Shown here piece after piece: positions 1 to 8,398 of a DNA stretch of 32,185 bases. The position numbers and the translations under genes are program-made. This DNA is from Candidatus Enterococcus wittei (GTDB taxonomy: Bacteria; Bacillota; Bacilli; Lactobacillales; Enterococcaceae): contig NZ_NGMO01000001.1 of assembly GCF_002140175.1 (NCBI RefSeq), positions 114,393 to 146,577 on the forward strand, in the 5' to 3' direction. Under the pieces are notes generated by a model. It saw only the letters and a program-made list of their open reading frames with translations. It was not told the DNA's origin and did no database searches. Position 1 is the first letter of the stretch, and the number at the start of each line of letters is the position of its first letter.

Positions 1-32
1 ACTTACAAGTATACCCACTGGGCCATCAAAAC

Positions 33-68
33 AAAAAAAGAGGTTGGAGAAAATCAGGCTCCAACCTC
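33..68 (-). terminator. Intrinsic terminator of the permease operon
   Basis: A 10-bp perfect stem (GAGGTTGGAG at 40-49 with CTCCAACCTC at 59-68) has a 9-nt loop. Read on the minus strand it is followed by a run of seven T (complement of 33-39). It lies 110 bp past the permease stop and probably ends the kbl-tdh-permease transcript. Confidence 0.85.
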
Positions 69-177
69 ATAAACTGTAGTTTAGTAATAATCAACATCGA
101 AGAAAGAAAGCTATTTTTCACTGCCATCGTGCAACTGAGATCTCATCTTCTTCACTTCTAGTAAATAGCGTTTTTTA

Positions 178-1530
178 CTATGTATACTTTTTCTTCAAAT
201 AAATATAAAAAGGGATACCAAGTGCTGTAATCAAAATACCAGTCATTGCTAATTGGAATTGGTTGATCAATGTCATCACTATAATGAACACACCACCGAT
301 AATAGCGATGATAGGGATGACTGGATACAATGGCACTTTATATGGTCGAACTAAATCTGGTTCTGTTTTTCTCAATTTGATGACTGCAATAAATACTAAA
401 GTATAGAAGATCCAGATGACAAATACCAACATATCTGTCAACATATCAAATCCGCCAACCATCATCATGCCGATAGCGATCACTAATTCTAAAATACCTG
501 CAATATAAGGAATTTTATTTTTGTTCAGTTTGACCAATTGAGTAAAGAAAGGTAGTTGTTTTTCCAATCCCATTGTATAAGGCAGACGCATCCCCGTCAT
601 GGTATACCCATTAATCGTTCCATACACAGAGATCAAAATACCAATCGTAACTAATTTCCCACCCATACCGCCGAAAATATTTCTGGCAACGTCCATTGCC
701 GCATTTTGATTTCCAGCTAATGAAGACATGTCTAATGTACGAAGGAAAGCAAATTGAACGAACAAATACACCACCATAATCCCTAAAATCCCACCAGCTA
801 TCGCACGAGGCAAATCACGTGCAGGTTTTTTCAATTCACCAGCGATATTTCCAATATGGATCCATCCATCATAAGCAAACATAGTTGCTAGTAACCCTGC
901 CCCTAGTGCTGCAGCAAAGTTACCACTAACGGCTTCTCCTACTTGGACTGGAAATAAACTAACGGATACATTTCCTTGACGCATCAACCCAAACAAAACG
1001 ATCAATGCTAAAGGGACTAATTTACATACTAAAGTAATAGATTGGAACATTCCACCAGCTTTAGAACCTAATAAATTGATCCACATAATCGATGCTGCTG
1101 CAACAATCGCAATGGGAATAATCGTTCCATCACTTAAAGCAAATAAATTTTTGAACTGAGTGGCAAAAATAATAGCTAAAGCTGCCACATTTGCTGGAAA
1201 GTAGATAATGACTTGCGCCCATCCAAGTAAGAAACTCCAAAATTTCCCATAAGCTCGCTCAATATATCGTAACATCCCGCCAGTTTCTGGGATAGCTGCT
1301 GCTAGTTCCGCCCCAGTTAGCCCAGCACAGACACTAATTAATCCTCCTAAAAACCAAGAAAACATGTGCAAACTAGTGGACCCTGTCACTGCAGCTACAC
1401 TGGCAGCTTTAAAGAATACACCAGCACCAATGACAGTCCCCATCACGGTTGACAATGCTGGGAAAAATGTCATTGTTCTTTTTAGTTGATTTTGTTGTAA
1501 AATGTCGCTTTTTTGCTGATTTGTTTCCAT
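178..1530 (-). CDS. APC-family amino acid permease (SteT-like, probable Ser/Thr transporter)
   Basis: A 450-residue, strongly hydrophobic protein with the spacing of about 12 membrane helices. The first helix has the APC-superfamily signature GTVIGAGVFF (about residues 31-40), followed by the conserved GGLISVCAGLTGAEL stretch and a PETGG turn. The order and length resemble the LAT-type exchanger SteT of Bacillus subtilis (serine/threonine exchange). The specificity is inferred from resemblance and from position: it is the last gene after kbl and tdh, which degrade threonine, so threonine or serine import is the likely job. The start at 1530 follows AAAGGAGAG at normal spacing. It probably shares the cre-controlled transcript that begins upstream of kbl and ends at the hairpin at 33-68. 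A glutamate/GABA-type or other neutral amino acid substrate cannot be excluded. Confidence 0.85.
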   Translation of the reverse strand: METNQQKSDILQQNQLKRTMTFFPALSTVMGTVIGAGVFFKAASVAAVTGSTSLHMFSWFLGGLISVCAGLTGAELAAAIPETGGMLRYIERAYGKFWSFLLGWAQVIIYFPANVAALAIIFATQFKNLFALSDGTIIPIAIVAAASIMWINLLGSKAGGMFQSITLVCKLVPLALIVLFGLMRQGNVSVSLFPVQVGEAVSGNFAAALGAGLLATMFAYDGWIHIGNIAGELKKPARDLPRAIAGGILGIMVVYLFVQFAFLRTLDMSSLAGNQNAAMDVARNIFGGMGGKLVTIGILISVYGTINGYTMTGMRLPYTMGLEKQLPFFTQLVKLNKNKIPYIAGILELVIAIGMMMVGGFDMLTDMLVFVIWIFYTLVFIAVIKLRKTEPDLVRPYKVPLYPVIPIIAIIGGVFIIVMTLINQFQLAMTGILITALGIPFYIYLKKKYT

Positions 1531-1570
1531 TATCCCTCTCCTTTTGACTCTGCTGATCCTACTTGCGAAT

Positions 1571-2572
1571 TCATACAGACAATTTATTTAAGGATGCTTT
1601 CATTTCTACACCTTCTGCTTGAAATTTTTCCGATAACTTTCTCAACATTTCATCGGTCATTTTATCTAAATCATATCTTGGGCTGAATCCCCATTCTTTA
1701 CGAGCATCGCTGTCATCAATCGAATTGGGCCATGAGTCAGCAATCCCCTGACGTACTGGATCTACTTGATAGCTCAATTGAAAGTCAGGAATATGGCGAC
1801 GGATAGATGTCGCAATTCTTTCCGGATCGACTGACATGGCTGTAATATTGAAAGAATTTCGATGGTTTAGCTGGCTAGGGTCTGCATTCAGCAATTTTAC
1901 GATTCCTTCAATTGCATCATCCATATACATCATATCCATATAAGTTGCTTGATCAATGAACGAAGTGTAAGACTTATTTTTCAAAGCTTCATAATAAATA
2001 TCCACCGCATAATCTGTGGTCCCGCCCCCTGGTGCTACTTTGTAAGAAATCAATCCAGGAAAACGAACAGAACGCGTATCTACACCATATTTTAGGTGGT
2101 AATAGTTCTCTAATAGTTCCCCTGCTACTTTTGTCACTCCATACATCGTTGTGGGGTGCATTACTGTATCTTGTGGTGTTCGATCTGGTTCACAATCTGG
2201 TCCATAAGCGGCAATGGAAGAAGGTGCGAAGAATTTTGTATTCGGTCCAATTTCACGTGCCACTTCTAATGCATTCATCAAGCCAGTCATATTTAAGTTC
2301 CAAGCAAACGCTGGACGTTTTTCTGCTGTTGCAGAAAGAAGAGCAGCTAGATGAATAATCGTATCAACTTCATAACGTTTGGCAACATCTAAGAAATCAT
2401 CATAATTTGTTACATCCAGTTTTTCAAACTGACCATTTTCAACTACTAGACTGCTTTCAATTTCTCGAATGTCTGTGGAAATCACATTTTCAATACCTAA
2501 CTCTTTACGTAGTCTTTCGGTTAGTTCTGAACCAATTTGCCCCAATGCACCTGTGATTAGTACTTTTTTCAT
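1571..2572 (-). CDS. tdh: L-threonine 3-dehydrogenase, short-chain (SDR/epimerase-like) type
   Basis: Oxidises L-threonine to 2-amino-3-ketobutyrate with NAD+, the first step of threonine-to-glycine conversion. The 333-residue protein has the Rossmann motif G8-x-x-G11-x-x-G14, the catalytic Ser region SSIAAYG (118-124) and the active-site pair Y144-x-x-x-K148 (YGVTK). The segment PGLISYKVAPGGGTTDYAV (about 172-190) is characteristic of the SDR-type threonine dehydrogenases rather than UDP-sugar epimerases, which the fold otherwise resembles. It is therefore not the zinc MDR-type Tdh of E. coli. The assignment is strongly supported by kbl lying 40 bp upstream in the same direction; kbl consumes the unstable product. 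A purine-rich ribosome site (AAAGGAAAAG) precedes the ATG. Confidence 0.9.
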   Translation of the reverse strand: MKKVLITGALGQIGSELTERLRKELGIENVISTDIREIESSLVVENGQFEKLDVTNYDDFLDVAKRYEVDTIIHLAALLSATAEKRPAFAWNLNMTGLMNALEVAREIGPNTKFFAPSSIAAYGPDCEPDRTPQDTVMHPTTMYGVTKVAGELLENYYHLKYGVDTRSVRFPGLISYKVAPGGGTTDYAVDIYYEALKNKSYTSFIDQATYMDMMYMDDAIEGIVKLLNADPSQLNHRNSFNITAMSVDPERIATSIRRHIPDFQLSYQVDPVRQGIADSWPNSIDDSDARKEWGFSPRYDLDKMTDEMLRKLSEKFQAEGVEMKASLNKLSV

Positions 2573-2612
2573 GGGTTTTCTTTTCCTTTCTCTATCAATA
2601 TGAATTTTTGGT

Positions 2613-3803
2613 TTATATGATCTCTAACTCTTTACCAACTTTTTCGTAGACTTTAATTGCCACATCAATCATCTCTTTCGTATGACTAGCAATTGGCATA
2701 TTACGAATACGCCCAGTTCCCAGTGGGACAGTAGGGTAGACGATAGGTTTGGCGTAAACACCATTTTCGATTAGTTTTCTAGAAAATGTTTGAGCCAATT
2801 TTTCATCACCAACAATGACTGGTGTGATGGGTGTTTCTGAATGTCCAATATCGTAACCAATACGTTTTAATTCAGATTTGAAGTAATTTGCATTTTTCCA
2901 AAGCTTCTCTACATATTCAGGATGTGTATTGATCAGATCGATGGCTTCAATACAAGCACCAGCAGCACCAGGTGTTAATGATGTTGAAAATAGAAACGGT
3001 CGTGCTTGTGATTTCAGCCAGGTGATCAATTGTTTTGTGCCAGCAATATAGCCACCAACAGCACCAATCCCTTTAGAAAGTGTACCCATTTGAAAATCAA
3101 TGTGATCTTGCATGTCAAAATGTTTCACCGTTCCATGTCCATTGCCCATCACTCCTGTTCCATGGGCATCATCCACATAAGTGATCACATCATATTTTTC
3201 ACATATCTCTACAATTTCAGGAAGCTTAGCAACATCTCCATCCATGGAAAAAACACCATCAGTGATGTACATTACTTTATTGTATTCACCACTTTCAACG
3301 GTTGCTTTCGCTTTCAACTCTAAATCTTCCATATCTTGGTGATTGACTCGAATGATGGTTGCTCCAGATAAACGACAACCATCAATAATCGAAGCATGAT
3401 TTAATTCATCAGATAAAATGGCATCCCCTTTTTTCATCACAGCTGATATAGCTCCCATATTGCAGTTGAAACCGGATTGAAAAGCAATGGCCGCTTCCGT
3501 CCCCTTGAATTCAGCGATTTTTTCTTCCAATTTTTGGTGAATATCTAATGTTCCGTTGATGTTTCGAACTGCCCCAGCACCTGCCCCGTAATGTTTAGTT
3601 GCTTCCACACTCGCATTGATCAATTCAGGAGAAGTAGCAAATCCTAAATAATTATTAGAAGCTAAATTGATCAATGTGTGATCATTCACTGTAATCACAG
3701 CTCCATTACTACCTTCTACCACATCAATGGTATTAAATAATCCTCTTTCTTTGATATCTTCTAAATTTGTTTCAAGAAATTGTTTTAACACTCTTGAACT
3801 CAT
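2613..3803 (-). CDS. kbl: Glycine C-acetyltransferase (2-amino-3-ketobutyrate CoA ligase)
   Basis: PLP enzyme of the alpha-oxoamine synthase family that cleaves 2-amino-3-ketobutyrate with CoA to glycine and acetyl-CoA. The 396-residue length matches the family. Visible landmarks are the N-terminal [10 protein letters not shown] stretch (46-55), the PLP-contacting YVDDAHGTG (209-217), and the Schiff-base lysine in [12 protein letters not shown]. By count this is K244, the same number as in E. coli Kbl. 8-amino-7-oxononanoate synthase (BioF) is the main look-alike, but the adjacent threonine dehydrogenase and the absence of biotin genes favour Kbl. The ATG follows GGAAGGTG. It is the first gene of a kbl-tdh-permease unit with a consensus cre about 80 bp upstream. 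Confidence 0.92.
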   Translation of the reverse strand: MSSRVLKQFLETNLEDIKERGLFNTIDVVEGSNGAVITVNDHTLINLASNNYLGFATSPELINASVEATKHYGAGAGAVRNINGTLDIHQKLEEKIAEFKGTEAAIAFQSGFNCNMGAISAVMKKGDAILSDELNHASIIDGCRLSGATIIRVNHQDMEDLELKAKATVESGEYNKVMYITDGVFSMDGDVAKLPEIVEICEKYDVITYVDDAHGTGVMGNGHGTVKHFDMQDHIDFQMGTLSKGIGAVGGYIAGTKQLITWLKSQARPFLFSTSLTPGAAGACIEAIDLINTHPEYVEKLWKNANYFKSELKRIGYDIGHSETPITPVIVGDEKLAQTFSRKLIENGVYAKPIVYPTVPLGTGRIRNMPIASHTKEMIDVAIKVYEKVGKELEII

Positions 3804-3880
3804 GTTTTCACCTTCCGTTCCTTATTTATAAAGCATTTATTTAGTTTAGTTTTGATATTTTTTATTTTAACAGATTTAGA

Positions 3881-3895
3881 AGTATGCGCTTTCAA
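3881..3895 (-). promoter_or_regulatory. CcpA cre site upstream of kbl
   Basis: On the minus strand TTGAAAGCGCATACT fits the published cre consensus WTGNAANCGNWNNCW at every fixed position. It lies about 80 bp before the kbl start and overlaps a possible -35 (TTGAAA). An AT-rich TTAAAAT follows 19-20 bp downstream, so the promoter itself is not sharply defined. The position suggests catabolite repression of threonine breakdown. Confidence 0.7.
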
Positions 3896-3985
3896 AAGAT
3901 TGCCTTCCATTTTCTTTTTCTGTATAAACGATGAAGGTTTAACATCACTTTTTATAAATCAAATAAATTATTTCTCTTTTATTTA

Positions 3986-4993
3986 CTAATGCAATTCATT
4001 TGCTACTGAAAAATGACCAATCACATCAGTAATACGCTTTAGGTCAACATTTCCGCCAGAAACGACCGTCACAACCTTTTTTTTGTTCACATACTGATCC
4101 ACTTTTCCTGAAAGAATTGCAGCCGTTGGCAATGCGCCAGAGCCTTCCACCACGATTTTTGTCCGTTGGATTAAATCTTTCATTGCCAATTCAATTTCCT
4201 CTTCTGAAACGGTCACCATCCCGTCAACTAATTGTTCAGCTACTTGATAGGTCAAATCCCCCGGAAATTCTATTGCACAACCATCAGCGATCGTTGGAGC
4301 TTTGTTGTATCCTACTTTCTTGCCTTCATAAAATGAACTAGTCATCCCATGGATATTCTCTGCCTGGACCCCGATAATGGCTATATTGGGGTTGAATGTT
4401 TTCATTGCCACAGCAATCCCAGCAATCATTCCTCCTCCACCGACAGGCACAATCACCGTATCTACATCCCAAATCGCATCAAGGATCTCCAGACCAATCG
4501 TTCCTTGTCCGGCTATGATGAATTCATCATCGTAAGGGTGGATATACGTCACTCCTGTTTCTTCTACGATTTTCTCACAGTAGGCCTTTGCTTCTTCAAA
4601 TACAGTCCCATGAAGAATCACTTTTGAACCATACCCTTCAGTAGCTTTTACTTTAGCTTCTGGTGCAGTTTCTGGCATGATGATCGTACTTTTTATTCCT
4701 AATAATTTAGCGGTCAACGCTACTCCTTGGGCATGATTTCCAGCAGAAGCAGCTATCACTCCTTTGTCTTTTTCAGCTTGAGTCAAGTGAGCGATTTTAT
4801 TAAATGCTCCTCGAAATTTGAATGAACCTGCTAACTGCATATTTTCCAATTTCAAAAATACTTGCCCCTGCGTTTTGGCAGTTAAAAACATGGATTGGAT
4901 CAATGGGGTGACACGAGCATACGGTTTTATGACATTTTTTGCTTCATAGATATCTTCGATAGCAATTGGTAACTTTTTCTTCGTATCAACCAT
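3986..4993 (-). CDS. tdcB: Threonine ammonia-lyase, catabolic (TdcB-like, no ACT domain)
   Basis: PLP-dependent fold-type II enzyme that deaminates L-threonine to 2-oxobutyrate and ammonia. The Schiff-base lysine is K59 in GSFKFRGA, the SAGNHAQG motif is at 83-90 and the phosphate-binding glycine loop PVGGGG at 183-188. At 335 residues it has only the catalytic domain. Biosynthetic IlvA is about 400-510 residues with a C-terminal ACT-like regulatory region, so this copy should escape isoleucine feedback and act catabolically. Its ATG overlaps the ald stop by one base (TAATG), with GGAGA upstream, which suggests translational coupling. Serine can be a second substrate. Some annotations would call it ilvA, and a serine/threonine racemase is a remote alternative. 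Confidence 0.87.
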   Translation of the reverse strand: MVDTKKKLPIAIEDIYEAKNVIKPYARVTPLIQSMFLTAKTQGQVFLKLENMQLAGSFKFRGAFNKIAHLTQAEKDKGVIAASAGNHAQGVALTAKLLGIKSTIIMPETAPEAKVKATEGYGSKVILHGTVFEEAKAYCEKIVEETGVTYIHPYDDEFIIAGQGTIGLEILDAIWDVDTVIVPVGGGGMIAGIAVAMKTFNPNIAIIGVQAENIHGMTSSFYEGKKVGYNKAPTIADGCAIEFPGDLTYQVAEQLVDGMVTVSEEEIELAMKDLIQRTKIVVEGSGALPTAAILSGKVDQYVNKKKVVTVVSGGNVDLKRITDVIGHFSVANELH

Positions 4994-6102
4994 TACAACA
5001 CATCTCCTATTTCATGATAAGTAACATTCAAAGACTCTGCTAAAGGCTTAGAAACGACCTTTCCCTTGTAAACACTCAACCCTGTCGCTAAATGTTCATT
5101 CGTTCGTAATGCATTCTCAAAGCCTTTCACGCTAATTTCTTTTAGAAAAGAACAATTCCCTTTAGCTAAAGCAATCGTAGCCGTTCGAGGAGTTGCTCCT
5201 GGCATGTTAGGAACAGCATAATGGATGACCTCATGTTTGATAAATATTGGATCTGCATGGGTGGTAGGATGATCAATCGTTTCCACTGTGCCACCTTGAT
5301 CGATTGCGATATCCACGATCACAGAACCAGCTTTCATTGATTGCACCATTGATTCTTTTACTAATTTAGGTGGTTTTGCTCCAGGTATTAAGATCGTCGA
5401 AATAAAAACATCTGCTTCTTTGATTTTTTCTTCAAGATTTTCCTGATTTGATAAACAGATCTCCACTGGTTGATTTTGATAGCGCTTTTGTAATTGCTGA
5501 ATCCGTCCATCGTTTACTTCTAGAATAATGACATGACAACCAATCCCTACTGCTATATCTGCGGCATTCATCCCGGCATTTCCGCCACCTAAGATGACCA
5601 CAACACCCGCTTCTACTCCTTCGATTCCCGGAAGCAACACCCCTTCTCCTCCGTGTTGTTTTTCTAAATAGTACTGGCCTAAATTCACAGCACGCCGTCC
5701 AGCAATCGCACTCATTGGTTTTAATAACTCTAGAGTACCATTGATTGAAATATTTTCGCCAGATAAAGCACTTACACCAACTTCCATCATTTTTTCCACA
5801 CACGCCTGATTGGCAGCTAAATGTAGAAATCCCCAAATGATTTGTCCATGTTTGAAATAATGATATTCACTTGGCATAGGCTCTTTTACTTTTATTATTA
5901 AATCAGCTGTCCAAGCGGTATCTGTCTCAACGATTTTCCCGCCAGCTTCTATGTACTGCTCATTGGTAAATCCTGAACCTATCCCTGCATCTTTATCAAT
6001 CAGCACTTCATTTCCTGCTTCTACTAAGATTTTTACGTTCTCAGGTGTTGCACCGACACGTGCCTCACCTTGTTTTGGATCTTTGATTACACCGATTTTC
6101 AA
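4993..6102 (-). CDS. ald: Alanine dehydrogenase
   Basis: NAD-dependent oxidative deamination of L-alanine to pyruvate and ammonia, reversible. The 369-residue length is typical. Conserved features are R15 in the GEARVGATP start, K73 in the IKVKEP motif, H94 in GFLHLAAN, the Rossmann loop GGGNAG (172-177) and the substrate-side IVDIAIDQGG segment. The start codon is TTG (6100-6102), chosen because AAGGAG lies 9 nt upstream and the N terminus MKIGVIKDP matches the family. The gene runs directly into the threonine dehydratase (1-base overlap), forming an amino-acid deaminase pair that yields pyruvate and 2-oxobutyrate. No clear promoter could be fixed upstream. A small ORF with a strong ribosome site lies 67 bp before the start. 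Confidence 0.93.
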   Translation of the reverse strand: MKIGVIKDPKQGEARVGATPENVKILVEAGNEVLIDKDAGIGSGFTNEQYIEAGGKIVETDTAWTADLIIKVKEPMPSEYHYFKHGQIIWGFLHLAANQACVEKMMEVGVSALSGENISINGTLELLKPMSAIAGRRAVNLGQYYLEKQHGGEGVLLPGIEGVEAGVVVILGGGNAGMNAADIAVGIGCHVIILEVNDGRIQQLQKRYQNQPVEICLSNQENLEEKIKEADVFISTILIPGAKPPKLVKESMVQSMKAGSVIVDIAIDQGGTVETIDHPTTHADPIFIKHEVIHYAVPNMPGATPRTATIALAKGNCSFLKEISVKGFENALRTNEHLATGLSVYKGKVVSKPLAESLNVTYHEIGDVL

Positions 6103-6168
6103 ATCAAATCACTCCTTAAAATACGATTATTGATAGATAGAATCCTTTACATCCATATTCTTACACGT

Positions 6169-6291
6169 TTAATGAACAAGCTCAGTTGAAACAAATAGCA
6201 AGTTAGATACTTTGCTTCTCCCCCAAATCAAATCCAGTTCCTTCGGGTCAACATTTGACTCCATGAATTTTCTTGTCTTTCATTCATCCAT
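6169..6291 (-). other. Possible leader ORF or broken small gene before ald
   Basis: On the minus strand an excellent ribosome site (AAAGGAGGC, 6299-6307) stands 7 nt before ATG GAT GAA TGA, so translation from this start would stop after three residues. The same frame continues open after that stop. From a second ATG at 6264 it reads MESNVDPKELDLIWGRSK and on, 31 residues ending at 6169. Alternatively the overlapping ATG at 6287 gives a 19-residue peptide in another frame. No family is recognised. It may be a leader peptide in the ald mRNA, a small gene broken by a nonsense change, or chance; only the ribosome site is strong. Confidence 0.35.
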
Positions 6292-6308
6292 TATTCTTGC
6301 CTCCTTTG

Positions 6309-6575
6309 TATTAATAAATATCTGGAATAGGAACTAGATTGCTGTATTTTCCAACACCTTATTCCATTCACATTGTACTCATGATTCTAAAAATAATGGT
6401 TCCTATTATTTATTTATTTCTAAAATATGGCTTTTTCGATATTTCAAGTGAAAAGCTAATTTCCATTAAGTACATATGAAAAAATATAAAATGAGTTAGT
6501 CTGTTTCTCAATGAAAAAGAAAGCATGGAACAAAATAAAGAACAATTTTGTCTCATACTCTAAACACATATAAAC
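6309..6575. other. Noncoding AT-rich region upstream of ald
   Basis: No credible gene on either strand. It must contain the ald promoter, but no convincing -35/-10 pair was found. It holds a separated 9-bp inverted repeat, AATAGGAAC at 6336-6344 and GTTCCTATT at 6409-6417, which could be an operator pair or chance. Confidence 0.4.
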
Positions 6576-6689
6576 GGCGGGAACAGAAGCAACTCCTTCG
6601 AAAATAATCCGGAATTCACAAAAATTTGAAAAACAATTTTCGTGAATTCCGGATTATTTCTCGGAGCTTAACATTTCCGTCCCAGCCTC
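6576..6689 (-). repeat. 114-bp intergenic hairpin repeat, copy 1
   Basis: A perfect 18-bp stem (6602-6619 with 6642-6659, core AATAATCCGGAATTCAC) has a 22-nt loop. Imperfectly matching outer arms extend to GGCGGGAAC on the left and the complement of GAGGCTGGGAC on the right. On the minus strand it begins only 10 bp after the stop of the DUF1189 gene, so it may also act as the end of the mal transcript. It aligns over its whole 114 bp with 13171-13284 and, less well, with a copy near 9801-9902. Confidence 0.75.
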
Positions 6690-6698
6690 TTTCATTCA

Positions 6699-7532
6699 TT
6701 ATTTAAAAAGGGACACTTGGATCGTATCTGGATCTTTAAATTTCGTTTTGGCAAATATCCATAATAGCATGAGAACAGTAGTCGTAGACTGGACACCCAT
6801 CATTAAAATAAAATCGAAATGGATCAAACTAATCAAGGCAGCAGCTATAGATCCTACACCTAACACATTCAACATCAAATTAGCACTTTCCTTAAAGGTA
6901 ACGATGGAAGAAAAATTACTTTTCCTTGTCATCCATAAAAAGAAGGCTCCACCAAACAACAGCAACCCGGTCATAAGGAATAAAAGAATGCCCAAACTTA
7001 AACTATAGGACAAAATGATCATTGGTTGATTGCTCATATAAAAAGCTGTTTCTAAAAATTGTTGAAAGGATTGGGGAGTAGCGACAGTAGACAAATCAAA
7101 CATTGGTGGGTAATTCATTTGATAACTCCGAACTTTTCCATTTTCACTTTGCTGGATCGTCCATTGTTTATTTTCAAAATTGATTGAAGCGTTCCGAGTT
7201 TGTTGCTGTTCTTTTGTCAGATCCACACCAATGATCACATCATCACTTACGCTTACTACCCCTTTTTCTGCCTCCATTTGTCTGTTTACTATCTTTAATC
7301 CTTGCAGGCGGTTGACATCTGCTTCTTGAATCAACTCATCGACAGTCAGAAATTGTTCCATAGGAATTGCTGTTACTTGTTTGGTGTAAAAGAGTGTAAT
7401 CGGCATCACCAGCAAAGAAACCAAAAAAAGATACACCAAAATAAATTTAGGCCAAGAAAGTTGTCTTCTGCTTAAAAATAGACGTTGTGGACTTCGAAGA
7501 TTTGCGAAATAATTCAATGGAAATTTTTGCAT
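6699..7532 (-). CDS. DUF1189 membrane protein (MalA/YvdJ-like, maltodextrin operon)
   Basis: A 277-residue protein with one N-terminal membrane helix (about 30-50), an extracytoplasmic stretch of roughly 120 residues, then three or four C-terminal helices (about 165-195, 215-240, 240-260). The RSPQRLFLSRRQLSWPKFI start and overall plan match DUF1189, the family of B. subtilis YvdJ and the pneumococcal maltodextrin protein MalA. The biochemical function is not established. Fourth gene of the malE-F-G unit, starting 12 bp after the malG stop. The ATG at 7532 is preferred because GGATAGGAG lies 9 nt upstream; a TTG three codons earlier sits too close to that site. A maltodextrin-linked role is inferred from conserved gene neighbourhood. 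Confidence 0.8.
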   Translation of the reverse strand: MQKFPLNYFANLRSPQRLFLSRRQLSWPKFILVYLFLVSLLVMPITLFYTKQVTAIPMEQFLTVDELIQEADVNRLQGLKIVNRQMEAEKGVVSVSDDVIIGVDLTKEQQQTRNASINFENKQWTIQQSENGKVRSYQMNYPPMFDLSTVATPQSFQQFLETAFYMSNQPMIILSYSLSLGILLFLMTGLLLFGGAFFLWMTRKSNFSSIVTFKESANLMLNVLGVGSIAAALISLIHFDFILMMGVQSTTTVLMLLWIFAKTKFKDPDTIQVSLFK

Positions 7533-7544
7533 ACGATACAACTC

Positions 7545-8396
7545 CTATCCTTTTGTACCGCCAGAAGTCAGGCCAGTCACAAAGTTTTTTTGTAAAAAGA
7601 AGAACAGTAAACAAATCGGCACAGCAATCAAGATTGCTCCAGCAGCAAATAAAGAAACACGCTGGTTGGTCACATCTGCTATAAAGGTTTGTAATCCTAC
7701 AGCAACTGTTTGATTTTCTGGTGTTCTTAGTAAGAATTTTGCCAACATAAAATCGCCGAATGGTCCCATAAATGCCCACAAAGCTTGAACTGCAATCATT
7801 GGTTTGACCAAAGGTAAGATGATCTGCAAGAAAATCCTGAAGTGGCCTGCGCCATCTAATTTTGCTGATTCATCAAGATCAATGGGCACGGTATCGAAAT
7901 AACCTTTCATCAACCACGTATTCATTGGGATTCCGCCACCAATGTAGATCATTGTCAAAAACCAGTAACGGTCTAATGCGCCTAACAGATAAGCCATCAC
8001 ATAAAATGCCGTCAAAGCTGCCATTGTCGGTACCATCTGGATCACTAGAAAGAACATCAAACTTGATTTTCTTCCGATAAAACGATAACGACTATACGTA
8101 TAGCCAGCTAAAGTCACGACGGTTACTTGTATGATCATAGTCATAACAGAGATGATCAATGTGTTTTTATACCATGTACCATAAAGTGTTTCATTGAAAA
8201 GGCGAGAGAAATTAGCCAATGTCCACTCACTTGAAAAATCCAAGCTAAACGCCGCAATATTTCCAGACTTAAAGGCCGTACTTGCTGTTATCAATAATGG
8301 ATAGATGATAATAACCGATAATAAGATCAAAAAGACATACGTAAAAAAATGAGATAGTTTTCTTTGAAATTTTGCGCTTGTACTGAATTTTTTCAT
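7545..8396 (-). CDS. malG: Maltodextrin ABC transporter permease MalG
   Basis: Inner permease of a carbohydrate-uptake-1 family ABC importer. The 283 residues contain six predicted helices and the cytoplasmic EAA loop in the form [23 protein letters not shown], which docks the ATPase. The N terminus is Lys-rich and cytoplasmic, and the C terminus ends [12 protein letters not shown], usual for MalG. The ATG starts 2 bp after the malF stop, and the ribosome site GGAGGAC lies inside the last malF codons, so the two are translationally linked. The partners are MalF and lipoprotein MalE encoded upstream. No ATPase gene lies in the operon. Confidence 0.92.
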   Translation of the reverse strand: MKKFSTSAKFQRKLSHFFTYVFLILLSVIIIYPLLITASTAFKSGNIAAFSLDFSSEWTLANFSRLFNETLYGTWYKNTLIISVMTMIIQVTVVTLAGYTYSRYRFIGRKSSLMFFLVIQMVPTMAALTAFYVMAYLLGALDRYWFLTMIYIGGGIPMNTWLMKGYFDTVPIDLDESAKLDGAGHFRIFLQIILPLVKPMIAVQALWAFMGPFGDFMLAKFLLRTPENQTVAVGLQTFIADVTNQRVSLFAAGAILIAVPICLLFFFLQKNFVTGLTSGGTKG

Positions 8397-8398
8397 GC

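Noticed and set aside
1571-2572. UDP-glucose 4-epimerase or other sugar epimerase
   Set aside because: The fold and YxxxK motif fit, but the PGLISYKVAPGGG signature and the adjacent kbl identify the short-chain threonine dehydrogenase.
5432-5836. 134-codon minus-strand frame inside ald
   Set aside because: Low-complexity Cys/Arg/Ser-rich product in a shifted frame of a well-supported gene, with no ribosome site.
6576-6689. Insertion sequence remnant
   Set aside because: The inverted arms suggest a mobile origin, but there is no transposase, no visible target duplication, and the size fits a small palindromic repeat.
7447-7779. 110-codon minus-strand frame across the malG/DUF1189 junction
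   Set aside because: Both genes there are well supported in other frames; the product has no family features.
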